From: Fodinibius sp052060035
Lineage (GTDB): Bacteria; Bacteroidota; Rhodothermia; Balneolales; Balneolaceae
Length of the DNA: 64,000 nt
NCBI RefSeq assembly: GCF_052060035.1
Contig: NZ_JBPOEA010000012.1
Span: 19,316-83,315 of the forward strand
Reading direction: 5' to 3'
Below are positions 1-8,262 of the stretch, one piece after another (within the stretch, counting starts at the first letter, position 1; every line of letters starts with the position of its first letter). The notes below the pieces were generated by a model. The model was not told the origin of the DNA and ran no database searches. It worked only from the letters and a program-made list of their open reading frames with translations. Made by a program: the position numbers and the translations under genes.

Positions 1-332
1 TCAAACTGATGGACGGTATTCCCATTTTTTTGGATCTGCACGCGGGTATCCTGACCTGTCTTCTGCCCAACCAGTGGGACATTTTGAATAAACCTTCCCC
101 CTTCAGCTCCTCCCTGCAAACCGTACTCTTTAAGCTGACTAACCAAATAGTCAACTGTTTTCAACTCCCCTATAGTACCGGTTGCTCTACCTTCAAACTC
201 ATTCGAGGATAGCTTCGTTATCGGCACCATCAAGCTTTTTTCTGTAATGGTCTCAGCCACCTGATCAACAGGAGAATTCATACATCCTACAAAAGCTGCT
301 AATAGCAACGCTGTTATTAGTAATTTCTTCAT
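1..332 (-). CDS. M28-family peptidase lipoprotein, N-terminal part
   Basis: This leftward gene is cut by the window edge, leaving about 110 N-terminal residues. It begins with a lipoprotein signal peptide (MKKLLITALLLAAFVGC), with the lipidated cysteine at residue 17. The following segment, FEGRATGTIGELKTVDYL and then a QNVPLVG stretch, is typical of the region before the zinc site in secreted M28 aminopeptidases. Those enzymes remove N-terminal residues from peptides using two zinc ions. The metal ligands lie outside the window, so activity cannot be judged. The protein is expected to sit in the periplasm or on the outer membrane. The family call rests only on the N-terminal pattern. Confidence 0.7.
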   Translation of the reverse strand, partial: MKKLLITALLLAAFVGCMNSPVDQVAETITEKSLMVPITKLSSNEFEGRATGTIGELKTVDYLVSQLKEYGLQGGAEGGRFIQNVPLVGQKTGQDTRVQIQKNGNTVHQF

Positions 333-413
333 TTTTAGCTATTTGTGTTGGTTATAACTATAAAATTCGTTGCTTGGAAAGTAATACTTTTTTTTATGAT
401 TGCTAAGCTGTAA

Positions 414-2090
414 TCAACTGCTTTTCTCCAATAACTTTGACTGAATAAGATATCCTATGATCAGCAGTAGTGAACCAAATCCCATAAACAGAAGGATTCT
501 CCAAATGGCCTGCAGCTGAGCTAAGTCAACTAAAAATAACTTAATTATTACCAAAAATATTGTGGCAAGACCAACCAACCTTGCCCGTTTTCCAAACCAC
601 ATTAGTCCCAATACTATTAACCCAATAGCATAGACTCCCCAAACAAGGCTTATCCATGCCTGACTATTTTCCAATGGTATTAACTTCTGATATAACCAGT
701 ATAATAACATCAGGTGCGACAATCCCTGGTAAATATTCTTACTATCCTTTCTTTTTAAATATTGGGGGATCCATAACCCACCTGCTAAAATCAATACCAA
801 CTCAGGTAATATTGAAAATTCTATGATAAAAGAAGTAGCCTCCACATGCTCCAATTTATTGATAAGCCACCAAACAGTTATCCCAAATAATACATGAGAT
901 CCCACGCTTATCTTTTTGTCGTCCGTATGATGTGCTAAATAGCGAAGTGCCATTAATTCAATAACAAACACTGTAAAGAGCACCTCTCCTTCAAGAATTA
1001 GAAATAATCCTGCCGTCACGAGCACCAATCCCAAAGAAGCGTGTGTGGAAGCTAACCCCGTTAATTTTCGGTGCTTCAAAAAAGAATAAAATCCGCCTGC
1101 TGCTAAGGCCAAAACCAACGATGCCATCCCGGCCTGATCCATCGTCCATTCCCAGACACTTACGCTGAATAACACACCAATAACAGGCACTCCTAATACA
1201 AAAATGTGAATCGAACTACTGATGGTTTGTTCAGTATTTTCGGCTCCCGATTTGCTCCTGTCAAACACCTCCTTAAACACCGGAACCAACCAGCTTACCA
1301 TTAACCAGATCATAATACCGCCAAACATCACCCAAGACTCAAAAGAGGTAAAGTCATTTCCACGTGCAATATTTGTAATTATTGCAGCAGCAAGCACCAA
1401 CATTCCACCGACGCACACACTCCATAACAGCGATAACCATTCTTTCTTGATATAAAGTATAGATGTGGGGCCGAGAATAAGCACAAAATATAAGATGAGA
1501 CCGACAATCTCCCCTTCACCCGAATAGAGCATAAAGGGGGTACCCAGTGCACCGAGTGTACCAATAACCGCCAATACTGCCTCTTCTTGTTGCAATGATA
1601 ACCAAAACGATAATAAAGTTACGAAGATCATAAATCCCCACACAACCGTAGTGGGCACAAAAGAAAAAAGCTGAAAGGTGGCAAAACCTGTAATATAAAA
1701 GGCAGCGTTACCTCCGCCCATGACTATTTGCCTGAACGGACTTAAGGATTCATCCATCTTAAGACCGAACCCTAATAGCAAGAGCCCGGCGATAACTCCC
1801 ACCGCACTGCGAACCTGTGGGATCAACCATCCTTGATCAATAGAATATTTAAACAGAAAAATAATTCCTATCAACAGTAGGGCAATACCAATATTATTTA
1901 ACCATTGTTCCCCTAACTGTAATGTTTCCCAACTGCGATCAACATCTTGGCTTTTGTCTGGTACAACCTTTTCTCTTGTTGATGATACTTTCGCTTGAGC
2001 GGAGCGTGTTAACTCATCTTCAAGTTCATTAACCCTTCTTTCCAACCGTTCAATACGATTTTGCAACTTATCATAACTTTGGTCAGACAT
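414..2090 (-). CDS. DUF2339 family polytopic membrane protein
   Basis: The protein has 558 residues. Residues 5-35 form a charged coiled coil (LQNRIERLERRVNELEDEL). The rest is a long series of hydrophobic helices, probably a dozen or more. The block just after the linker, with a FLFKYSIDQGW-like motif followed by a glycine-rich helix pair, is the hallmark of DUF2339 membrane proteins. Their function is unknown, though some relatives lie near cell-envelope genes. It is divergent from the downstream SDR operon across a 95-base gap and ends about 80 bases before the M28 gene. Membrane localisation is well supported and the role is not. Confidence 0.8.
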   Translation of the reverse strand: MSDQSYDKLQNRIERLERRVNELEDELTRSAQAKVSSTREKVVPDKSQDVDRSWETLQLGEQWLNNIGIALLLIGIIFLFKYSIDQGWLIPQVRSAVGVIAGLLLLGFGLKMDESLSPFRQIVMGGGNAAFYITGFATFQLFSFVPTTVVWGFMIFVTLLSFWLSLQQEEAVLAVIGTLGALGTPFMLYSGEGEIVGLILYFVLILGPTSILYIKKEWLSLLWSVCVGGMLVLAAAIITNIARGNDFTSFESWVMFGGIMIWLMVSWLVPVFKEVFDRSKSGAENTEQTISSSIHIFVLGVPVIGVLFSVSVWEWTMDQAGMASLVLALAAGGFYSFLKHRKLTGLASTHASLGLVLVTAGLFLILEGEVLFTVFVIELMALRYLAHHTDDKKISVGSHVLFGITVWWLINKLEHVEATSFIIEFSILPELVLILAGGLWIPQYLKRKDSKNIYQGLSHLMLLYWLYQKLIPLENSQAWISLVWGVYAIGLIVLGLMWFGKRARLVGLATIFLVIIKLFLVDLAQLQAIWRILLFMGFGSLLLIIGYLIQSKLLEKSS

Positions 2091-2120
2091 AAATGATAAA
2101 ATTCAGTAGGTTAATACTTT

Positions 2121-2146
2121 AACAGATATACAAATATATCTCTGTT
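2121..2146. promoter_or_regulatory. Imperfect palindrome in a divergent promoter region
   Basis: AACAGATATA and TATATCTCTGTT face each other across CAAA, with a two-base bulge in the right arm. The site lies between the divergent DUF2339 and SDR start codons, where an operator would be expected. No regulator is identified, and AT-rich palindromes of this size can arise by chance. Confidence 0.25.
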
Positions 2147-2185
2147 TGATAAAAACTATACATCAACCGATCATACAATTTGTCT

Positions 2186-2995
2186 ATGAGTACTTTTAAA
2201 AACAAACACATTCTAATAACGGGAGGCGCCGGCGGCATTGGGCTGCTGATGGGTAAAGAAGCCCTTAAACAGGGTGCCGAGAAGCTGATTATTTGGGACA
2301 TTAATGAAAATAAGATTGCTAAAGCTTTAAACTCACTTACGCATTATGGCGATCGGGTATTTTCATATAAGGTTGACATTTCCGATCCCAATCAAATCTA
2401 TGAAACGGCTCAACAAGTACACTCCGAACACCAAAATATTGATATCCTAATTAATAACGCCGGCACAGTTGTAGGTGGAGATTTTAGCACTCACAGTCGC
2501 AGTGATATAGAACGACTGATCCAAATTAACCTTCTGGGCACCATGCATACTACCCGTGCTTTTTTAGACTCCATCATAGAGCAAGAAAATGGGCATATAG
2601 TTAATATTGCCTCTGCGGCCGGACGCATGGCGAATCCAAAAATGTCGGTATATGCCGGCAGTAAATGGGGCGTTATTGGCTGGTCGGAGTCATTACGATT
2701 AGAACTAAACTCTTTTTCAAACATCAAGGTCACTACGGTAGAACCAAGCTATATAAACACCGGGCTTTTTGAGGGTGTAAGCCCACCTACCCTTACCCCA
2801 TTATTGGATGCCGAGGAAATATCCCAAAAGATTATTAAAGCCGTACAAAAAAATAAGATCCACCTACGAGAACCCTTTATGGTTAAGATTCTCCCTTTTT
2901 TAAAGGGTATACTCCCCACCAGGCTTTTTGACTTTGTAGCCGGCCGACTATTTCAGGTCTATCATTCGATGGATACCTTTACCGGAAGAACTTAA
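2186..2995 (+). CDS. Short-chain dehydrogenase/reductase (SDR16C-like)
   Basis: This is a classical SDR of 269 residues. The cofactor motif TGGAGGIG lies at residues 12-19 and NNAG at 90-93. The catalytic Ser is near 143, Tyr at 156 and Lys at 160 (YAGSK). The overall pattern and the hydrophobic C-terminal part resemble retinol or long-chain alcohol dehydrogenases of the SDR16C type, which would interconvert an alcohol or ketone using NAD(P). The ATG is preferred over an in-frame TTG two codons upstream. An aldehyde dehydrogenase gene follows after 15 bases, so the pair could oxidise an alcohol to an acid. The substrate is unknown. Confidence 0.87.
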   Translation: MSTFKNKHILITGGAGGIGLLMGKEALKQGAEKLIIWDINENKIAKALNSLTHYGDRVFSYKVDISDPNQIYETAQQVHSEHQNIDILINNAGTVVGGDFSTHSRSDIERLIQINLLGTMHTTRAFLDSIIEQENGHIVNIASAAGRMANPKMSVYAGSKWGVIGWSESLRLELNSFSNIKVTTVEPSYINTGLFEGVSPPTLTPLLDAEEISQKIIKAVQKNKIHLREPFMVKILPFLKGILPTRLFDFVAGRLFQVYHSMDTFTGRT

Positions 2996-3010
2996 AATAA
3001 ACTATTCTCA

Positions 3011-4378
3011 ATGGAAGAACTTGTTCAACGACAGCATCGATTTTTCAATTCAGCAAAAACCGCGGACATCCCTTTTCGAAAACAACAGCTTACAAAGCTT
3101 AAGGGGATCTTAAAGAGTCACGAGGAAGAAGTTTTTGAGGCCCTGTACCAAGATTTTCAAAAACCGGTTTTTGAAACCTACACGACTGAACTCTTCATCT
3201 TATATCAAGAAATTGATCACTTGATAGCACATGTTGGTCGCTGGGCAAAGACCAAAAAAGTTAAAAACTCGCTCATTAATTTCCCCTCTAAAAACTATGT
3301 GAAACCTCAGCCCTATGGGGTTACACTCGTAATTTCTCCCTGGAACTACCCCCTCCAGTTAGCCCTCAATCCCGCCTTAGGTGCCATAGCAGCCGGAAAT
3401 ACGGTCATTATCAAGCCTTCTGAACATTCTCCCAATACCTCAAAGCTGCTTGTAGAATTAATCAATGATAACTTTGATCATGGCTTTTTTCATGTGGTAG
3501 AGGGAGATGCCCAAACAACACAAACACTGCTTTCTGAACCATTGGACTATATTTTCTTTACCGGCAGTACACATGTGGGCAAAATTATCATGAAATCTGC
3601 GGCTGAACAGTTGACGCCTCTCACTCTTGAACTGGGTGGCAAATCACCAGCCATTGTTGATCATTCCGCTGATTTGCCACTGGCAGCAAAACGAATAGCT
3701 TGGGGTAAATTTATCAATGCCGGACAAACGTGCGTAAGTCCTGACTTTGTATATGCCCACCGTTCTTTACACGAAAAGCTGTGCCAACTTATTAAGAATG
3801 AGATTCAAGCTTTTTATGGAGCCGATCCAAGCCAAAGTAGCGACTTTGCCCGAATTATCAACGATAAACATTTTAAGCGTCTTACCGATCTCATCGAACC
3901 TGACAAGGTTTTTTACGGTGGAGATACCGATGCCGATTCCCGATACATCGAACCCACCATTATGACCGATATTTCCTGGGATGATGCAGTAATGCAGGAA
4001 GAAATATTTGGCCCCATCCTACCCGTTTTATCCTTTAATAGCACCAACGAAGTTATTTCAGTACTTCAAACTAAACCAAAACCACTGGCCATTTATCTTT
4101 TCTCAACGAATCAACAAAATCAAGATATGGTGATGGAAAACCTACAATTTGGAGGGGGCTGTATCAACGATACAGTGGCCCATCTCGGGAATACCAATCT
4201 CCCGTTTGGCGGCATTGGCAATAGCGGTTTTGGCATGTATCATGGAAAAACAAGTTTTGATACCTTTTCCCATTCAAAGAGTATCATGAAGAAAAGTAAC
4301 TGGCTGGATATTCCACTGCGTTATCCACCCTATGATGGAAAACTAAAGTGGTTAAAAAAGCTTACTAAATTTTTATGA
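3011..4378 (+). CDS. Aldehyde dehydrogenase, class 3-like
   Basis: NAD(P)-dependent oxidation of an aldehyde to a carboxylate is predicted. The 455-residue length matches the short ALDH3 branch, which includes fatty and aromatic aldehyde dehydrogenases. Visible motifs are SPWNYP near residue 110 with the oxyanion Asn, the general-base Glu207 in LELGGK, the nucleophile Cys241 in NAGQTC, and EEIFGP further on. The C-terminus is basic and hydrophobic (LKWLKKLTKFL), as in membrane-associated relatives. The gene is the second in an operon and its stop codon overlaps the start of the acuI homologue (ATGA). Detoxification or use of lipid-derived aldehydes is an inference from the neighbours. Confidence 0.92.
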   Translation: MEELVQRQHRFFNSAKTADIPFRKQQLTKLKGILKSHEEEVFEALYQDFQKPVFETYTTELFILYQEIDHLIAHVGRWAKTKKVKNSLINFPSKNYVKPQPYGVTLVISPWNYPLQLALNPALGAIAAGNTVIIKPSEHSPNTSKLLVELINDNFDHGFFHVVEGDAQTTQTLLSEPLDYIFFTGSTHVGKIIMKSAAEQLTPLTLELGGKSPAIVDHSADLPLAAKRIAWGKFINAGQTCVSPDFVYAHRSLHEKLCQLIKNEIQAFYGADPSQSSDFARIINDKHFKRLTDLIEPDKVFYGGDTDADSRYIEPTIMTDISWDDAVMQEEIFGPILPVLSFNSTNEVISVLQTKPKPLAIYLFSTNQQNQDMVMENLQFGGGCINDTVAHLGNTNLPFGGIGNSGFGMYHGKTSFDTFSHSKSIMKKSNWLDIPLRYPPYDGKLKWLKKLTKFL

Positions 4379-5370
4379 ACACTTTTAAAGCACTGGTCGT
4401 TGACGAACAACCTGATGGGTCTTTTGAGCGATCAATTAAACAGTGGCCTCTTGAAAAACTACCCGGCCACGAGGTATTAATTGAAGTCCGTTATTCTTCA
4501 TTAAATTACAAAGATGCCCTTTCAGCAACCGGCACCAAGGGTGTTACTAAAACTTATCCTCACATCCCCGGTATCGATGCGGCCGGTGTAGTAGTCGAAA
4601 GCAACAATCCTCAATTTTCGTCCGGTGACAAAGTGATTGTAACAAGTTATGACCTGGGCCAAAATACCTTTGGGGGATTCGGCCAATATATTCGGGTCCC
4701 CGCAAACTGGATCGTGCCGTTGCCAGAAAAGTTATCACTGCGCGAAAGCATGATTATCGGTACGGCCGGATTTACAGCCGCTATTGGGATCCATCATCTT
4801 CAGCATAATTATATTAATCCCGAAAACGGTACCATTTTAATAACCGGAGCTACGGGAGGCGTAGGTATCATGGCCATTGCTATCTTATCGAAATTGGGAT
4901 ATAGCGTAACAGCCGCTACGGGAAAATTGGATCAAAAAGATTTTTTAACTAAAACCGGTGCTACTACGGTAATCCATCGAGATGAAGTAAAAGATGAATC
5001 GTCGCGGCCTCTTTTGTCCAGCAAATGGGCCGGGGCTATTGACACGGTTGGAGGTATCATGTTAGATACTACACTACGTCAAACCCAACATAATGGGACA
5101 GTAGCCTGTTGCGGTAATGTATTGGGGCATGAACTTCATACAAATGTTTATCCATTTATTTTACGCGGCGTTCATTTGGCAGGCATAGACAGTGGAAATT
5201 GCAACATGGCATTGCGGAAAAAACTATGGGAAAAATTGGCTGACGAATGGAAACCCAACAACATGGATCGGTTAGCCAGAGAAGTTTCTTTAGAAGAATT
5301 GGGTAATCAAATCAACCGGATTCTAAATGGTCAACAAGTTGGCAGAGTGCTTGTTAACCTAATTGATTAA
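4375..5370 (+). CDS. acuI: Acrylyl-CoA reductase-like quinone oxidoreductase (YhdH/AcuI family)
   Basis: This 331-residue enzyme belongs to the zinc-free medium-chain dehydrogenase/reductases. N-terminal blocks SSLNYKDALS and HIPGIDAAG, together with the nucleotide-binding ITGATGGVGIMA motif, mark the YhdH/YhfP/AcuI branch. Characterised members reduce acrylyl-CoA to propionyl-CoA with NADPH and so remove toxic acryloyl compounds. It is the third gene of the SDR-ALDH operon and is translationally coupled to the ALDH by an ATGA overlap. Its stop codon overlaps that of the convergent receiver gene. Detoxification of unsaturated carbonyls would fit the operon but is not shown. Confidence 0.85.
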   Translation: MNTFKALVVDEQPDGSFERSIKQWPLEKLPGHEVLIEVRYSSLNYKDALSATGTKGVTKTYPHIPGIDAAGVVVESNNPQFSSGDKVIVTSYDLGQNTFGGFGQYIRVPANWIVPLPEKLSLRESMIIGTAGFTAAIGIHHLQHNYINPENGTILITGATGGVGIMAIAILSKLGYSVTAATGKLDQKDFLTKTGATTVIHRDEVKDESSRPLLSSKWAGAIDTVGGIMLDTTLRQTQHNGTVACCGNVLGHELHTNVYPFILRGVHLAGIDSGNCNMALRKKLWEKLADEWKPNNMDRLAREVSLEELGNQINRILNGQQVGRVLVNLID

Positions 5371-5798
5371 GCAGATTTCAATACCTGATTATCATTTTCA
5401 GATTCTCCGTTATGCTCATTCATAGCATTGTAGAGCGGTTCCTTTAAGTCGCTTCCCGTAACAGGCTTTGTGAGGAAATCAGTAAAACCAGTTTTTTTAG
5501 CTCGTTCTACCGAATATCGATCACCGCTTCCAGATAGATAAATAACCGGAACATTCGACTTTTCACGAATGGTTTCCATCGTTTCGATACCGTCCATATC
5601 TCCCTTTAGAGAAATATCCATCACAATAATATCGGGACTAAGCTTTTCTTCCTTTTCAATGGCATCAATCCCTTTTGTGACCTTCCCAATCACTTCAAAA
5701 CCCAACTGATTAATAAGTCGCTCTTCAACCATGGAGAGGAGCATATCATCTTCAACGATAAGTACCCTGCCCTTTTTACTCTTTTTCATAACAATCAC
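5367..5798 (-). CDS. Single-domain response regulator
   Basis: The gene encodes about 140 residues and only a receiver domain. The acidic pocket is VEDD at residues 15-18, the phospho-acceptor is Asp61 in IVMDIS, and the conserved Lys is in LTKPVT. The DMDGIE segment is common in receivers fed by PAS-type histidine kinases. There is no output domain, so it probably acts as a phospho-relay or by protein contact. No kinase gene is adjacent. An alternative start at the fourth codon is equally plausible. Its end overlaps the end of acuI by four bases, with no room for a separate terminator. Confidence 0.85.
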   Translation of the reverse strand: MIVMKKSKKGRVLIVEDDMLLSMVEERLINQLGFEVIGKVTKGIDAIEKEEKLSPDIIVMDISLKGDMDGIETMETIREKSNVPVIYLSGSGDRYSVERAKKTGFTDFLTKPVTGSDLKEPLYNAMNEHNGESENDNQVLKSA

Positions 5799-5967
5799 AC
5801 AGCCTACAGAACTTACAAAGCTCTAACGAACATTAATTTTCTTTAATTAAAAATAATTAATTTTTTTTAATCTTCCAAGGGGTATGGCCCCCTAATTGCT
5901 AGTAGGGCTTCCCGGAGCAGTAGTTCAGTTTATTAAAAAAGTAGTTTTATAATCAGATGGGATAAAC

Positions 5968-6010
5968 AAAAAGCCCTGTATCCTCGAATAAATTCGGAAT
6001 ACAGGGCTTT
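5968..6010 (-). terminator. Rho-independent terminator of the recJ-tRNA-Phe unit
   Basis: On the minus strand, AAAGCCCTGTAT pairs with ATACAGGGCTTT across a short loop, and TTTTTG follows. It lies just behind the tRNA-Phe gene. Confidence 0.8.
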
Positions 6011-6013
6011 GCG

Positions 6014-6086
6014 TGGGACCGGGCGGAATCGAACCGCCGACACCGCGATTTTCAGTCGCGTGCTCTACCTACTGAGCTACAGTCCC
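6014..6086 (-). tRNA. tRNA-Phe (GAA)
   Basis: The minus strand folds into a complete cloverleaf of 73 bases. The acceptor stem pairs GGGACTG with CGGTCCC. The anticodon stem CGCGA/TCGCG encloses loop CTGAAAA, giving anticodon GAA. The T loop reads TTCGATT. The 3' CCA is not encoded. It lies about 75 bases downstream of recJ in the same direction and is followed directly by a terminator, so it may be processed from a recJ read-through transcript. Confidence 0.95.
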
Positions 6087-6161
6087 AACTCGAATAAGAG
6101 TTGCCAAATATAAAATCTTTTGAACTTTATACAAAGAGGATATCGGGATTTTCTGTTGCTT

Positions 6162-7871
6162 TTATTCAACCTCAACATCTCGTAAACGGATCTGCAAGGT
6201 GCGTCGGCCATTCCATTCATTTTCTTCGAGTGAGTACGCAATATTTAGTTGATTATCGTCGCCGTTTCGGATTACGGGAAGATACTCGTGCATATTGAAA
6301 CCGATGACATCAAATGCTCCAGAACCATTTTGCTTGACCTTCATCTTAAGATGCCCTTTGCCCACAATCGTTGGTACGCCCACCACTTCTACATCTCGGC
6401 TGACAAAAATAGGCCGCAGATTGCCGGGACCGAATGGTTCGAATTGGCTCAACAGTTTCCAAAAGCGCATGTCCACATCACTGAGATCGAGCTCACAATC
6501 AATTTTCAACTCAGACTTAAAATCTTCATCAGACAGCCGTTCTGCGGCAATATCATTAATACGCTGCCGAAACTCGGCAAGATTTTCTTTGGCAATCGTC
6601 AATCCCGCAGCATATTCGTGCCCGCCAAACTGTTCGAGTAAATCCTCGCATTCCTTAAAGGCATCATAAATATTAAAGCCGTCAATACTTCGCGCCGAAC
6701 CCTTAATTTTTCCATCTACCGTACTCAACATTACTGCGGGACGACCATAGGTATCTACCAATCGAGAAGCCACAATTCCGATTACGCCCAAATGCCAATC
6801 GGGATGATGCAGCACCATCGATGAAATTTTGTCCAGGTTATAGTTTTTATCAACCATAGCCTTGGCTTCCTCCATCGTCTCTGAGTCTTTATTGCGCCGT
6901 GCCACGTTAATGCTTTCCAGTTCGTGGGCTCTGGATTTTGCCTCCGCCGGCGTATCAGAAATAAGAAGTTGTACAGCCTTTGATGCATCTCCCATACGTC
7001 CGGCTGCATTAATACGCGGACCGATAGAGAACACGATGTTCGATGTTGATATTGATCCAACCCTCAAATTAATTAGGTCTAACAACGCCTTAACGCCTAT
7101 CCGAGGTTCAGAATTAATACGCTTAAGTCCTTCGCGCATCAAGATTCTATTCTCATCCTCGATAGGAACAATATCCGAGGCAATGGAAATGGCCACCAAG
7201 TCTAATAGTTTAAAAGCTATGCGATCAGCCAACCCAAGTTTTTTTATCGTCCCCTGGATCAGCTTAAAACCAACGCCCGCTCCCGAAAGTCCTTTGAAGG
7301 GATAGCTACAGTCACTGCGCTTGGGATCGAGCACTGCCACTGCATCGGGAATAGTATCGCCCACATTGTGATGATCACAAATAATTACATCAATACCTTG
7401 CTCCTTGGCCTGCTCTGTCTCCTCAACTGCTGTAATCCCACAGTCCACCGATACGATCAGGTCGGCATTGGTATCAATAGCATATTGTATTCCTTCCTGA
7501 TTAATTCCGTATCCCTCCTTAAACCGATGGGGAATATAAAAGTCTACATCAACCCCAAACTCTTTGAGAAAAATATATAAAATAGATGTAGAGGTTGTGC
7601 CGTCCACATCATAATCCCCGTAAATAAGGATGCGCTCTCCATTACGGATGGCTTCTGCCAATCGGGACGTTGCCCTGTCCATATCCTTCATTAAAAAAGG
7701 ATCATGCAGCTGACTCAGGTCGGAACGGAAAAACGCTTCTGCTTTATCATAAGTATCAACACCCCGCAGTACAAGAAGGCGGGCTATTTTGGGGGGAACT
7801 CCCAGCTGATCCTGCAAATCGGATATAGCTTCTTCGTTCCCTGGCGTAGTAAAAACCCAGCGAAAAGACAT
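6162..7871 (-). CDS. recJ: Single-stranded-DNA-specific exonuclease RecJ
   Basis: RecJ degrades single-stranded DNA 5' to 3' in RecF-pathway recombination, mismatch repair and base excision repair. The 569-residue protein carries the DHH-family metal motifs: DYDVDG at 86-91, DHH at 166-168 and GPRINAAGR further on. A DHHA1 domain (GSARSIDGFN, then GGHEYAAG) and a C-terminal OB-like domain follow. Length and order match bacterial RecJ. Transcription runs toward tRNA-Phe. There is no close upstream gene, and the next gene to the right is divergent. Confidence 0.96.
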   Translation of the reverse strand: MSFRWVFTTPGNEEAISDLQDQLGVPPKIARLLVLRGVDTYDKAEAFFRSDLSQLHDPFLMKDMDRATSRLAEAIRNGERILIYGDYDVDGTTSTSILYIFLKEFGVDVDFYIPHRFKEGYGINQEGIQYAIDTNADLIVSVDCGITAVEETEQAKEQGIDVIICDHHNVGDTIPDAVAVLDPKRSDCSYPFKGLSGAGVGFKLIQGTIKKLGLADRIAFKLLDLVAISIASDIVPIEDENRILMREGLKRINSEPRIGVKALLDLINLRVGSISTSNIVFSIGPRINAAGRMGDASKAVQLLISDTPAEAKSRAHELESINVARRNKDSETMEEAKAMVDKNYNLDKISSMVLHHPDWHLGVIGIVASRLVDTYGRPAVMLSTVDGKIKGSARSIDGFNIYDAFKECEDLLEQFGGHEYAAGLTIAKENLAEFRQRINDIAAERLSDEDFKSELKIDCELDLSDVDMRFWKLLSQFEPFGPGNLRPIFVSRDVEVVGVPTIVGKGHLKMKVKQNGSGAFDVIGFNMHEYLPVIRNGDDNQLNIAYSLEENEWNGRRTLQIRLRDVEVE

Positions 7872-8262
7872 AATTATCTGTTTTTTTCTTTTTTGTCATA
7901 AACGGCATACCGGCGGTCAAACCTGATAGCCATGCTACCCTGCCATAAAAGGAAGGGGCTTTGAAGTATTATTAATTAAAATACAATATCCGGAGTAAAA
8001 TTCATCATAAAACTAAGCACATTACAACTTAATTTTAAGTGCCGGACATCTTAATTGAGTTCAAAATACTACCAAATTTGCGCCAATTTTTGTACATTCC
8101 CATACTTTGCTTAAACCGACTATTCAGATATTAATCTTTACCTAAAATCCACTGTGGCGATACGAAAAAACTTCTTAACAGACGAGCACTTTGTGCTATT
8201 GGAGTTTTAAAAAAACAACTGATTTTTTGAATGATAGTTTTAATGATTTAACCCACATACTC
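7872..8262. other. Intergenic region between divergent recJ and leucine dehydrogenase
   Basis: This stretch of about 390 bases is AT-rich and should hold promoters for both flanking genes. Open frames in it are short. A possible in-frame extension of the dehydrogenase would start inside it but has no family support. No hairpin, repeat or clear operator stands out. Confidence 0.5.

Noticed and set aside
9..212. A 67-codon plus-strand frame at the left edge
   Set aside because: It is antisense to the M28 peptidase lipoprotein, whose signal peptide and family blocks are convincing.
8191..8262. An N-terminal extension of leucine dehydrogenase
   Set aside because: The 24 extra residues have no homology to the family, and a good ATG follows at 8263.
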